Source: Hydrogenimonas sp.
Lineage (GTDB): Bacteria; Campylobacterota; Campylobacteria; Campylobacterales; Hydrogenimonadaceae
Length of the DNA stretch: 64,000 bases
Assembly: GCA_003945285.1 (NCBI GenBank)
Contig: AP019005.1
Span: forward strand, 496,001 to 560,000
Direction: 5' to 3'
Shown here: positions 50,758 to 60,110 of the stretch, piece after piece
How the letters are laid out: every line of letters starts with the position of its first letter
Numbering within the stretch: the first letter of the stretch is position 1
The notes under the pieces: model-generated
The model's database searches: none
Told to the model about the DNA's origin: nothing
What the model saw: only the letters and a program-made list of their open reading frames with translations
Made by a program: the position numbers and the translations under genes

Positions 50758-53064
50758 TTACTGTCTGGTACAGCCTGCCGGGCTGCAGTGCGAGCCTATG
50801 AAAAGCTCAAGCCTATCCAGGCTGAGAGGTTTCGAAAAGAAGTATCCCTGGTAGAGGTCGCAGCCTAGTTCGTTGAGCCTGATAAACTGCTCTTCATCTT
50901 CGACACCCTCTGCCAGAATGGAGAATCCGAGTGTTTTGCCCAATGTTATGATCGCTTTTACCATCGCTTCAGACTCGTTGTCGTCCGGCAGTGCTTCGAT
51001 GAAGCTCTTGTCGATCTTGAGTTCGTCGATCGGGAGTTTTCTGAGCATACCGAGAGAGGAGTACCCGGTTCCGAAGTCGTCGAGGGATATATTAAGCCCC
51101 TCTCTTTTAAGCTCATGAAGAGTAGCGAGAATGAACTCCAACTCTTCAATAAAGAGTGATTCGGTGATCTCGACTACGATATGGGAGGGATCAATAGAGT
51201 TTTCCCTTATTATTTCCAGAAAACTCTCTACGAACCCTTTTTCGTTGAGCTGCCTGATGGAGATGTTTATGGCAAGACAGAATTTCGTGCCGAGCTTCCG
51301 CTGCAGAGAGTCGATCTCGCTGATAGCATGTGCTGCGATATATCGGCCGACTTTGGGCATGAGACCGCTCTCTTCGGCTATCTTTATGAACTCTTCCGGG
51401 TGGATGTGCCCCAGTTTTCTGTTTTCCCACCTCACCAGAGCCTCTACGCCGTGCAGTGTTCCGTCTTTTCTTATCTGCGGCTGGTAGACAATGGTGAGCT
51501 CCTCTTTCTCTATGGCGTTTCTGAGTTCATGTTCCATAATGGAGTACCTGTTTCTCTGGGCTTTCAGCTCACTTGTGAAAAAGGCGAAACTGTTTTTCGA
51601 GCGCTTGGCGTGGTACATCGCGATATCCGCGGCACTCAGAAGTTCGAAGAGTTTCGTACCGTCGAGCGGATAGCGGCTTATGCCTATGCTGACACCAACC
51701 GTAAACTCCATACCCTCCACCTCATATGGTTGGGAAATCGCTTCGATCAGAAGGCGGGCGTTTTCACTCAGCCTGTCTATGTCGTACTCGTGGCATAGCA
51801 TGATGAACTCGTCTCCTCCGTGACGGATGACCATGGTCCCTTTCGGCATCGAGGCTTTGAGCCGTTTCGCAACCTCTACGAGTATGAGATCTCCGTAGTG
51901 GTGCCCTATGCTGTCGTTTATATTCTTGAAGTTGTCCAGATCGATGAAACCGACACTGAACGGGGGCGCTCCGTCATAGATCCACGAGTCGATCTTTTTC
52001 TGCAGATACATTCGGTTTGGAAGATTGGTGAGAGAGTCGTGCATAGCCTGATAGAGCAGCTCTTTCGATTTTCTTTTCTCGATCGCATTTATCGTATAGA
52101 AGAGATAGTAGACCACTATGAAGATAAAGATGAACGAGACTATATTTATCAGCCAGTAGTTCTTCACCCTCTCCAGGATCTTTTCGGTAGGCATATGGTA
52201 GTGTATCCAGAGTCTGTATTTCGGAATATACTGCCAGCTTATAATGTAGGATTTTTCACCGGGTATAGTCAGCAGTACAACTGCCGGGGAGGCTGTTTTC
52301 TTGAGCTTTTCGAATGAGGTTTCGGCTTCTGTTTCCAAAGCTTTGCCTCCCTCGAAGATGTATCGCTCCTGCTCGGTTATCGGTTTGTTGTAGAGCTCCG
52401 GATATCTCTCCGGAGGCTTGTCACTGTGGTAGATGCGGTACCATGAGTCGTCCAGAAATATCTCCAGCTCCGTACCGGCGTCGGTGTAGGCTTGCCAGAT
52501 CGAGCGGGCACTGCTGAGGTGAAGGCCCACCGAGAGGACGGCGACCACTCTACCGCTGTCGTCTCTGGCAGCTTTGTGCAGGGGAAGTATCCACTCGTTA
52601 AGCGCTTTGTCGTAAAAAGCCCTTCCGACTACCATGGCTTTTTCAACCAGAGCCTTTTCGAATGCGTGGCAGCTCTCTTTGGAGTGTTTGAGATTGATAG
52701 GATTTCGTAAGTTGCGAGCTTTGCTCAACAGAATTATATTTCCATCCGGATCGCTGACGGAGATGCCTGCCAGTGCGGGGTTTATCTGAAGGAGGTTCGC
52801 AAAAAGCCTCTTAACATGATCCCTATCTTTTATCTCTTCATCTTCGAAAAGGTGCCTGTCCAGTACATTTAGGAGTATCTCCTGCTGGATGAAGTAGTGG
52901 TTTGTCGCTTCACTGGTGGATCTGCTCAGGTATGAGAGTTCCGCGCGCAGATCTTTTTCCACGTTTTTGTACTGCATATAGGATATGAGCAGAAGCAGAG
53001 CGAGACCCATCCCGAGCAGAATGTAAAAGAGCGTCCAGAGGTTCTTTTTCAGCAGATACTTCAT
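50758..53064 (-). CDS. Membrane-bound GGDEF-EAL protein (c-di-GMP turnover)
   Basis: This 768-residue protein has a transmembrane helix (about 10-32), a periplasmic Cache-like sensor (about 33-290), a second helix (about 305-327), a GGDEF domain with an intact HGGDEF motif (about 415) and an EAL domain with GVEALVRWEN, DDFGTGYSSL and ILAEGVE. Both active sites look complete, so it may make and break c-di-GMP. The Cache sensor hints at control by a small extracellular ligand. Confidence 0.92.
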   Translation of the reverse strand: MKYLLKKNLWTLFYILLGMGLALLLLISYMQYKNVEKDLRAELSYLSRSTSEATNHYFIQQEILLNVLDRHLFEDEEIKDRDHVKRLFANLLQINPALAGISVSDPDGNIILLSKARNLRNPINLKHSKESCHAFEKALVEKAMVVGRAFYDKALNEWILPLHKAARDDSGRVVAVLSVGLHLSSARSIWQAYTDAGTELEIFLDDSWYRIYHSDKPPERYPELYNKPITEQERYIFEGGKALETEAETSFEKLKKTASPAVVLLTIPGEKSYIISWQYIPKYRLWIHYHMPTEKILERVKNYWLINIVSFIFIFIVVYYLFYTINAIEKRKSKELLYQAMHDSLTNLPNRMYLQKKIDSWIYDGAPPFSVGFIDLDNFKNINDSIGHHYGDLILVEVAKRLKASMPKGTMVIRHGGDEFIMLCHEYDIDRLSENARLLIEAISQPYEVEGMEFTVGVSIGISRYPLDGTKLFELLSAADIAMYHAKRSKNSFAFFTSELKAQRNRYSIMEHELRNAIEKEELTIVYQPQIRKDGTLHGVEALVRWENRKLGHIHPEEFIKIAEESGLMPKVGRYIAAHAISEIDSLQRKLGTKFCLAINISIRQLNEKGFVESFLEIIRENSIDPSHIVVEITESLFIEELEFILATLHELKREGLNISLDDFGTGYSSLGMLRKLPIDELKIDKSFIEALPDDNESEAMVKAIITLGKTLGFSILAEGVEDEEQFIRLNELGCDLYQGYFFSKPLSLDRLELFIGSHCSPAGCTRQ

Positions 53065-53352
53065 CCGGTCCTTTCCGAAAGTTGCGGCTTAAAATAATAT
53101 CGGCATTTGGGCGATTAAAATGAGCAGTGTAATTATAACAAATGATAAAATAATTTTTATGATAACCATAAGTAGCATCGTAAAGCGACTGTTTTTGCCA
53201 TGGTGAAATCTATTTGTGTTCAAAAACAGGACTATATGGACTGATACTTTTTTTAACACCGCGAAAATGTTTCGGTTCCTATAGGGGAAAAAAACGGCTA
53301 TGTCGCATAAAAACTGTTACAATCATCAAAAACCTGACTCGTAAGGGGAAGT

Positions 53353-54876
53353 ATGATAGCGGAGTCGATGAGGGTTTTTCTGAAAGATCTGAAAAACTCT
53401 TTCAGGGATCTTCTGCCGATAATAGCGGTAGTGCTCTTTTTCCAGGCGGCAGTGGTGCAGAGCATGCCGGAGAATCCGGGTTCTATAGTTGCCGGCCTGC
53501 TGATAGTGGCGGTGGGACTGGCACTCTTTATAAGGGGATTGGAGCTTGGAATATTCCCGATAGGTGAGAATCTCGCCGTCGATTTCGCCAAAAAGGGGTC
53601 ACTCTTCTGGCTTCTTCTTTTCGCATTTACAATAGGTTTTTCCACAACGGTGGCCGAACCTGCCCTGATTGCGATCGCCGACAAGGCTGCAGCCATAAGC
53701 GCGGGGAAGATTGACGCCTTTTTTCTTCGGATGACCGTAGCCTTTTCCGTCGGTTTCGCAATAGCGCTCGGAGTCTTCAGGATAGTTGTCGGCCATCCGA
53801 TACACTACTACATCATTGCCGGCTATATTCTTGTGGTAACCGTCACCTTTTTCGCTCCCAAAGAGATCATCGGACTTGCCTACGACAGCGGCGGTGTCAC
53901 AACCTCCACCGTAACAGTGCCGCTCGTGGCGGCGCTGGGTATAGGTCTGGCCTCCTCGATAAAAGGCAGAAACCCTGCTATAGACGGATTCGGACTCATC
54001 GCCTTCGCCTCTCTTACGCCGATGATCTTCGTACAGCTCTACGGCATCCTGGTCTACGCAGTATCTCCCGAAAACGCCTCGGCTTCGTTTGCCGTCATGG
54101 AAGAGGCGATACGAGAGACGGTAGAGTCGAAAGAGCGTTTCTCTGCAGAAGATATTCTTTGGGACCTGGCGGCGGTGGTGAGGGATGTTGTACCGATTTT
54201 GGCGGTGATCTTCTTTTTTCAGTATATGGTCATCAAAAAAGCGGTGGCGCATCTGCACAAGATCACAGTCGGTATAGTTATGGTGATACTGGGTCTGTAT
54301 GCCTTCATCCTGGGGCTGGAGATGGGGCTCTTCCCGATAGGAGAGACCATAGCGTTTCAACTTACCGCCATGAAGAACGATCTGCTGATATATCTTTTCG
54401 GATTTCTGATCGGCTTTTCTACCACGATGGCTGAGCCCGCACTTCTGGCGATCGCCATCAAGGCTCAGGAGGTGAGCGAGGGGCGCATAAACCAGGGTCT
54501 GCTCCGCACGGCGGTCGCTCTGGGCGTGGCCGTCGGCATAGCTCTGGGGGCCTACCGTATCGTCGTCGGAGACCAGATACACTACTATATAATAGCGGGT
54601 TACATACTTGTCATCGTCATGACCTACTTTGCACCCAGATATATCATTCCGATAGCCTATGACAGCGGAGGTGTTACGACATCTACGGTCACGGTTCCAC
54701 TCGTTGCCGCTCTGGGACTGGGGCTTGCCGAAAATATAGAGGGAAGAAACCCGCTGATCGACGGTTTCGGGCTCATAGCCTTCGCATCTCTTTTCCCGAT
54801 GTTGACGGTTATGGGGTATGGAATCTACGCACACTACGCTTCCAAAAAACCAATCCACAGCAAGGAGACCGCATGA
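53353..54876 (+). CDS. DUF1538 membrane transporter, internally duplicated
   Basis: This 507-residue protein consists of two very similar halves (about 15-235 and 275-495). Each has GLELG(I/L)FPIGE, GFSTT(V/M)AEPAL(I/L)[14 protein letters not shown] and [23 protein letters not shown]1538 proteins are probable cation or ammonium-related transporters; function is unproven. Overlap with a PII-like gene (ATGA) and a CBS-domain gene suggests gating by nucleotides. Confidence 0.9.
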   Translation: MIAESMRVFLKDLKNSFRDLLPIIAVVLFFQAAVVQSMPENPGSIVAGLLIVAVGLALFIRGLELGIFPIGENLAVDFAKKGSLFWLLLFAFTIGFSTTVAEPALIAIADKAAAISAGKIDAFFLRMTVAFSVGFAIALGVFRIVVGHPIHYYIIAGYILVVTVTFFAPKEIIGLAYDSGGVTTSTVTVPLVAALGIGLASSIKGRNPAIDGFGLIAFASLTPMIFVQLYGILVYAVSPENASASFAVMEEAIRETVESKERFSAEDILWDLAAVVRDVVPILAVIFFFQYMVIKKAVAHLHKITVGIVMVILGLYAFILGLEMGLFPIGETIAFQLTAMKNDLLIYLFGFLIGFSTTMAEPALLAIAIKAQEVSEGRINQGLLRTAVALGVAVGIALGAYRIVVGDQIHYYIIAGYILVIVMTYFAPRYIIPIAYDSGGVTTSTVTVPLVAALGLGLAENIEGRNPLIDGFGLIAFASLFPMLTVMGYGIYAHYASKKPIHSKETA

Positions 54877-55223
54877 AGTTTGTCGTACTGGTGGCCATAG
54901 TGCCCGAAGAGAGGGAAGAGGAGGCGGTAAAAACCGCCAAGGAGTCGGGAGCCGGTGCCGTCACCATTATCCGCGGCCGCAACCTCGGCCTGAAGGAGAA
55001 GAAGATATTTTTCGGACTTACGCTTGAAGAGAGTGTTTCCATGCTTCTGTTCATCCTTCCGCGTAAGATATCTATGCGTGTCATGAAAGCGCTGAAAGAG
55101 GAGATGGATATGCAAAGCGACGAAAACAGTTCACTCGCGTTTACGATACCTGTTTCGCATGTGGCGGGGCTCAATATCGAAGAGCTCCATAAGTTCGAGA
55201 ACGAGATAAAAGAGATTTTGTAA
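54873..55223 (+). CDS. PII-like regulatory protein
   Basis: This 116-residue protein has the fold pattern of PII/NIT-like proteins ([36 protein letters not shown]-terminal [11 protein letters not shown]), but not the uridylylated Tyr T-loop of GlnB. Translational coupling to the DUF1538 transporter suggests it regulates that transporter, as GlnK does for AmtB. The ligand is unknown. Confidence 0.82.
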   Translation: MKFVVLVAIVPEEREEEAVKTAKESGAGAVTIIRGRNLGLKEKKIFFGLTLEESVSMLLFILPRKISMRVMKALKEEMDMQSDENSSLAFTIPVSHVAGLNIEELHKFENEIKEIL

Positions 55224-55234
55224 AGGAGGACGAT

Positions 55235-55633
55235 ATGCTGGTGGAAGAGGTAATGACGCCGAAAGAGAGGCTGGTTATGGTTTCCCAGATGGCTCCCGTC
55301 AGGGAAGCGCTTATGCTGATGAAAAAACACAAAGTTAAAGCGGTAATTGTCGAAAAGAGCTGCGAAAACGGAGCATACGGGCTTGTCACATTCAAAAACA
55401 TTCTACAATCCATAGTGGCCGAGGATGGAGATATAGATCTGCTGAACGTCTACGATATAGCTTCAACACCCTCCATATCGGTATCCAGAAAGCTCGACAT
55501 GAAATATGCGGCCCGAATGATGGTCAAGAACAGCATCAAGAGGCTGCTTGTCATAGATGAGAACGAGATATACGGCATCTTGACGATGAGTGACATCATA
55601 GGTGTTCTGCTAAACGAGGTCGAAGAGGGTTAG
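55235..55633 (+). CDS. CBS-domain protein
   Basis: This 132-residue protein is a tandem CBS pair (MTPKERLVMVSQMAPVREAL...GLVTFKNIL; then IASTPSISVSRKLDMKYAARM...GILTMSDIIGVLL). CBS pairs bind adenine nucleotides. It is the third gene of the DUF1538 operon, with AAGGAGG upstream, and probably reports energy state to the transporter. It is convergent with the next gene, with four overlapping bases. Confidence 0.9.
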   Translation: MLVEEVMTPKERLVMVSQMAPVREALMLMKKHKVKAVIVEKSCENGAYGLVTFKNILQSIVAEDGDIDLLNVYDIASTPSISVSRKLDMKYAARMMVKNSIKRLLVIDENEIYGILTMSDIIGVLLNEVEEG

Positions 55634-56079
55634 AGTCTTATCCTGGAGGCGGGAAAGAGTGTGGGGTTTTCGCTCTTTTTCGCCTCGTGCAGTGCTATTA
55701 CAAGCCTGGCGATCACATCTTCAGGTGATATCTTCTCCTCCCCCAATTCCATGATCGCCGCCGCGACACTCCCCTCCTCCACCTCTTTGGCGAAAAGGCG
55801 CAGAATCTTTTTGAATGCGATTTCACCCTTCGAAAGAGGGGTGTTGTGATATATGACGAAAAAGAGATCCTGGTCGAGTGCCATGACCATATCGGTTTTG
55901 CGCGTATTCTTCTCAAGCGTCAGAAGCATACGTAAAGGGGCCTGCACCAAAACGGCGCTGGAGTGAAGGCCGTACCGGGTGAAATCATACTGCGCCATAT
56001 CGATATAGTTTCTGATCAGGGGCTCCACATGTTTCAACATTATTCTCAGGCGCGGATTTTTGCGTATGATCTCATTCAT
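55630..56079 (-). CDS. Conserved-looking soluble protein of unknown function
   Basis: This 149-residue protein has no signal or membrane segment and reads as mostly helical (KNPRLRIMLKHVEPLIRNYIDM; SPEDVIARLVIALHEAKKSE). I recognise no family. The frame is clean over its whole length and its end abuts the convergent CBS gene, which supports it as a real gene. Confidence 0.65.
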   Translation of the reverse strand: MNEIIRKNPRLRIMLKHVEPLIRNYIDMAQYDFTRYGLHSSAVLVQAPLRMLLTLEKNTRKTDMVMALDQDLFFVIYHNTPLSKGEIAFKKILRLFAKEVEEGSVAAAIMELGEEKISPEDVIARLVIALHEAKKSENPTLFPASRIRL

Positions 56080-56263
56080 GATGTTATTGTACCATTCATT
56101 TTAACCGATGTTAAGCGGTATAGGCCGTTTTATGTTAACAGACCGGTACTGTTTCTACTCGCTGTAGCCTCTTTGCAACAAGCACTGCCGGTAGAATATA
56201 TCGTCATTTACCGGCCGTCTGTTATGCTATAATAAATTATTATGCCTTACCTGGGGGTGTGCC

Positions 56264-57031
56264 ATGAAGAGTATAGGTGAAATCAGTGGGCTTCTGCTTG
56301 ATATAGACGGTGTACTCTACGAAGGTGACAGACCGGTTGAAGGTGCTTTGGAGGCGGTAGAAGAGCTTCAGAGCCGATACCCGGTCCGCTTCATAACGAA
56401 TACGACGCGCAAAACCCGTGAGATGGTTTACGAGAAGCTCCGAAAGATGGGCTTCAATATAGGTTACGATACGATATTCACCGCCCTCGACGCGGCAGCC
56501 GCATTTCTGGAGCAGAAGAGAGCGACCGGCTTTTTTCTGCTCTACGAGAAGGTAGCAGGTACGTTTGCGGAGTATGAAAGCGAAAAGCCCGACTATGTCG
56601 TGGTCGCCGACGCATATACCGACTTTACATATGAAAATCTCAACCGTGCGTTCCGTCACCTGATGGAGGGTGCCCAGCTCCTCGCCATCGCCAAGAACCG
56701 CTATTTCAAAGACAGAGACGGCTATCTCAGTCTCGATGCCGGAGGATTTGTGGCACTGCTCGAGTTTGCGGCACAGAAAGAGGCGACTATTCTGGGAAAA
56801 CCGAGCCGCAATTTTTTCCGTCTGGCATGTGACTCCATGGGCGTTAAGCCCGATGAGGCGCTTATGGTCGGAGACGATATAGAGAGTGACGTCCAGGGTG
56901 CGCAGAAGGCCGGCATAAGGGCCTGCCAGGTAAAGACCGGAAAGTTTCGCGAGGAAGATCTGACCCTGGGTATAGAGCCCGACTGCCTGCTGGACTCGAT
57001 TGCGGAACTTCCCAAGCTGCTAAAGGGTTAG
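56264..57031 (+). CDS. NagD/HAD-IIA-family phosphatase
   Basis: This 255-residue protein has DIDGVLYEG (motif I), TNTTRKT (motif II), KPSRNFF with the Lys of motif III, and VGDDIESDVQGAQKAG (motif IV), fitting the HAD-IIA subclass near HDHD2/NagD. GGGGG precedes the ATG and TATAAT lies further upstream. Substrate unknown. Convergent genes are absent; the dispersed repeat copy B follows. Confidence 0.9.
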   Translation: MKSIGEISGLLLDIDGVLYEGDRPVEGALEAVEELQSRYPVRFITNTTRKTREMVYEKLRKMGFNIGYDTIFTALDAAAAFLEQKRATGFFLLYEKVAGTFAEYESEKPDYVVVADAYTDFTYENLNRAFRHLMEGAQLLAIAKNRYFKDRDGYLSLDAGGFVALLEFAAQKEATILGKPSRNFFRLACDSMGVKPDEALMVGDDIESDVQGAQKAGIRACQVKTGKFREEDLTLGIEPDCLLDSIAELPKLLKG

Positions 57032-57092
57032 TTTGTGAGGTATAATCGGGAAAGATTTCTATGATGTGCCCATCTTTGACTGATTTACAGAC

Positions 57093-57204
57093 GTTATGCA
57101 AAAGCGTAACGTCATCTCGAAATCTACGATTTCGAAGCTTTAGGGGGGTGCAGGGGACGGCCAGTCCCCACCAAAGCTTGGGCTTTGCTCGAGCTTTGCA
57201 TAAC
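57093..57204. repeat. Dispersed structured repeat, copy B
   Basis: This 112-bp copy is about 93% identical to copy A (14790-14902). Its ends are GTTATGCAAA / TTTGCATAAC. The C-to-T change in the left end is matched by G-to-A in the right end, so pairing is conserved. It lies between the HAD gene and the short asparaginase-like gene, close upstream of the latter. Confidence 0.88.
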
Positions 57205-57230
57205 ATCAGTGTTTAAAAAGGTCGGTAGAG

Positions 57231-57731
57231 TTGTATAAAATCATAAACACAGGCGGAACATTCAACAAAAGATACGATCCGGTAAAAGGAGAACTCTTCG
57301 TCCCCGCAGACGACATGGCCGTAGAGGAGGCTCTGAAACCGATTGGGATCGGATGTGAAATAGCTGTAAAGGGGGTGCTATACAAGGATAGCCTCGAGAT
57401 GGACGATGCAGACCGTGAGCTCCTTTGCGATGAAGTCTGCAGCGCCGGCGAAACCGGTATCGTAGTCGTCCACGGTACCGATACGATGCACAAAAGCGCG
57501 GCGGCGATAGATGCAAGGCTTGGAGAAGATGGCGGCAAAAGGGTCGTTCTTACCGGTGCGATGGTCCCCTTTTCGATCGACCCGGTGGAGGCGGTCGCAA
57601 ACCTCTCATCGGCAGTGACGGCCCTGAACTTTTTGGAACCGGGTGTCTACATCTCTATGCACGGAGTGGTTTTGCCGTATCGCAATATCGTCAAAAACCG
57701 CAGACTCGGAATTTTTGAGCGGGTGGAGTGA
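57231..57731 (+). CDS. Short asparaginase-like domain protein
   Basis: This 166-residue protein covers only the N-terminal asparaginase domain: NTGGTF with the nucleophile Thr, VVHGTDTMHKSA with the second Thr-Asp pair, and VVLTGAMVPFS with the Lys region changed. The C-terminal domain of L-asparaginase is missing. Start is a TTG at 57231. Overlap with addB (TGATG) implies an operon. Whether it hydrolyses asparagine is uncertain. Confidence 0.8.
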   Translation: MYKIINTGGTFNKRYDPVKGELFVPADDMAVEEALKPIGIGCEIAVKGVLYKDSLEMDDADRELLCDEVCSAGETGIVVVHGTDTMHKSAAAIDARLGEDGGKRVVLTGAMVPFSIDPVEAVANLSSAVTALNFLEPGVYISMHGVVLPYRNIVKNRRLGIFERVE

Positions 57732-60010
57732 TGGATTGCGTAGTATTTTCCACTTCGCGCCGGATTCGCGACTTCATCGCCGGCAAAGATAGTGCGCTAT
57801 TGCCCAAACTCTACACGATGGAGGAGTTCATACGGCGCTGTATCGTCGTAGAGGGGAGGGCTTTCGTAGATGAAGAGAGCAGGGTGCTCTACCTCTATCG
57901 TGCCGTAAAAGATCTCGATATAAGCGCGCTGGGGTTCGAGAGGGAGTTTCTGGGTTTTCTGAAAAACAGCAGCTTCCTGTTCCGTTTTTTCGAAGAGATG
58001 TTCGCGGAGCAGGTGAGTATGGATGCTCTTCACGCCGCCGATACATATGCCGACTTCGATGATCATCTCACGCTGCTGGAGAAGATTTACGACAGATATG
58101 CGGCCGAACTGCGGAAAGAGCGGCTCATAGACCGTATAACGATAGAGAACTACAGGCTCAACGAGAAGTTCCTTGCACAGTTTTCACGTATCGATATCCA
58201 TGTGGACGGATATCTGAGCCGTTTTGAAATATCGCTGCTCGATAGAGTAGAGACTCCGCTATTTCTGCATTTCGCAGCCACCCCCTTCAACAGAAAGCTG
58301 CTCGAGAGAGTCGATCCTGAAAAGAGGCTAGAGAGCGGTATGAAGTATGTAGTGGAGTGGAGCACGAAAAAGACTCTCTCCCAAGAGCCTCTTCCTCCGT
58401 TCGTTCCGGAGCGGGTCGATGTCGCATCGTTCAGTGAGAGGATCGACCAGGCGGCGTTTGTGCTCAAATCGGTAGAGAGGTTTGTGGAAGAGGGCGCTGA
58501 TCCGGACAAAATCGCCGTCATATTGCCGGATGAGTCGTTTGCCGAATATCTGAAACTTTTTGATACGCAGAAGAATTTCAACTATGCTATGGGTACGCCG
58601 TTTACCCAGAGCCGCTACTACAGGGGACTTGCCGATCTTTACGACGCTTTGACCTCCAGAAGCGCCGCCGCGGAAGAGAAGGCTCTAAGAAGCGGCCTTC
58701 TTCAAAGGTTCGAAAAGGTTACCGGTTTCGCAACCTTTATGGAGTTCATAGAGGGTCTGGAGATATCTCCCCGTGAACATGAGGCTATAGACGAATCGAA
58801 ATTCCTCTTCAAAAGATTGGCGCCTCTTCTTGAAAAGGAGTCTCCGCTAAACATACTTCACAGCTGGCTTCAGAGAGTTCAGAGTCTCAGCCTCGATGAT
58901 GTCGGCGGCGGAAAGATAACGGTGATGGGAGTGCTCGAGAGCCGGGGCATGAGCTTCGACGGAGTTGTCATTGTCGATTTCAATGAAGATACCGTGCCGA
59001 AAGTGGGTGAGAAAGATCTCTTTCTAAACTCCGTCATAAGGCGCCATGCGGATATGCCGACACGCAGCGACAAAGAGAGTCTGCAGAAGAACTACTACTA
59101 TCTTCTCATGCTCAAAAGCGAAAGGTGCGCGGTATGCTACGTGAAAAACGAAGAGGCTTCCGCAAGCCGCTTTTTAAAGGAGCTGAAACTCCCCGATCCC
59201 GCCGTCTCGGATGCTCTTTACAGGCCGATCATAGCTCCTTCGCACAGGGTGACCCCTCTCTTCGAAGAGGTGCCGGAGTCGGTAAATCCGTTCAGAAGCG
59301 ACCGCAGACTCACACCCACCAAGCTGAAAGATTTTCTTCTCTGTCCGAGACGCTTCTACTACAAGTATATTCTGAACATCAGGGCACCTGAGAGCGAAGA
59401 GAAGAGTATGGGTTCGCTTATACACGCCGCACTCGAAGCCGCCGCGCGGTCGAAATCGCAGATCTCTTCGAAAGAGGAGTACTTCGCATTCGTTATGGAC
59501 CGGCTCTACAAAAGTACGCAAAAGCAGATGCAGCGCCTGGAGGTATCCATAGAGTGGGAGGAGCGTCTAAAGAGATTTTGCGAGCTCGATTTTGAGGAGT
59601 TCAGTTCGGCCGAACAGCCGATAGTGGAGGATTGGTGCGAGGTAGGGTTTGCGGACTTCAGGCTGAGCGCAAAGATAGACCGGGTCGACGTTTCCGACGG
59701 ATCGGTGCGTGCTATCGACTACAAAACCTCCAAAAAGATCGGCAAACTGCTTGAAGAGGAGAACGATTTCCAGCTCCTCTTCTACCGTCTTTGGGCCGAA
59801 TCGGTCTATCCGGACAAGAGTGTCGAGACTCTATATATCGATCTGTACGGCGGAGAGACGATAGCCGTAGATACATCGGAAGATGAAGAGAGGCTCAAAG
59901 AGGTGCTGGCCGGGCTTCTCTCCACAGAGATTTTGAAGTATGGGAAAACGGAGGATGAGTCGGCCTGCCGCTACTGTGATTTCAGGGTCGCTTGCGGCAG
60001 GTCGAGATAA
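57731..60010 (+). CDS. addB: AddB-like PD-(D/E)XK exonuclease subunit
   Basis: This 759-residue protein resembles AddB. The C-terminal nuclease domain has the HAALEAA helix, IDRVD and AIDYKTSKK (D and K of the active site) and the AddB Fe-S cysteines CPRRFYYKY plus CRYCDFRVAC at the end. With AddA it processes double-strand breaks for recombination. The N-terminal helicase-like part is shorter than in Bacillus. AddA starts 3.7 kb downstream, so the pair is split by two other genes. Confidence 0.85.
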   Translation: MDCVVFSTSRRIRDFIAGKDSALLPKLYTMEEFIRRCIVVEGRAFVDEESRVLYLYRAVKDLDISALGFEREFLGFLKNSSFLFRFFEEMFAEQVSMDALHAADTYADFDDHLTLLEKIYDRYAAELRKERLIDRITIENYRLNEKFLAQFSRIDIHVDGYLSRFEISLLDRVETPLFLHFAATPFNRKLLERVDPEKRLESGMKYVVEWSTKKTLSQEPLPPFVPERVDVASFSERIDQAAFVLKSVERFVEEGADPDKIAVILPDESFAEYLKLFDTQKNFNYAMGTPFTQSRYYRGLADLYDALTSRSAAAEEKALRSGLLQRFEKVTGFATFMEFIEGLEISPREHEAIDESKFLFKRLAPLLEKESPLNILHSWLQRVQSLSLDDVGGGKITVMGVLESRGMSFDGVVIVDFNEDTVPKVGEKDLFLNSVIRRHADMPTRSDKESLQKNYYYLLMLKSERCAVCYVKNEEASASRFLKELKLPDPAVSDALYRPIIAPSHRVTPLFEEVPESVNPFRSDRRLTPTKLKDFLLCPRRFYYKYILNIRAPESEEKSMGSLIHAALEAAARSKSQISSKEEYFAFVMDRLYKSTQKQMQRLEVSIEWEERLKRFCELDFEEFSSAEQPIVEDWCEVGFADFRLSAKIDRVDVSDGSVRAIDYKTSKKIGKLLEEENDFQLLFYRLWAESVYPDKSVETLYIDLYGGETIAVDTSEDEERLKEVLAGLLSTEILKYGKTEDESACRYCDFRVACGRSR

Positions 60011-60110
60011 GTGTCGGGCAGATAGGTTATAATATTGCGAAAAAGAACATTTTCATACCACTATATGTCTGCATGAGTCTCTTTCGTGCAGGCGCAATGA
60101 AAGAACTCCG

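Noticed and set aside
53599-54858. 419-residue minus-strand frame opposite the DUF1538 gene
   Set aside because: Composition is rich in Tyr, His and Asp with no hydrophobic pattern or motif, while the plus strand has a clear duplicated membrane protein.
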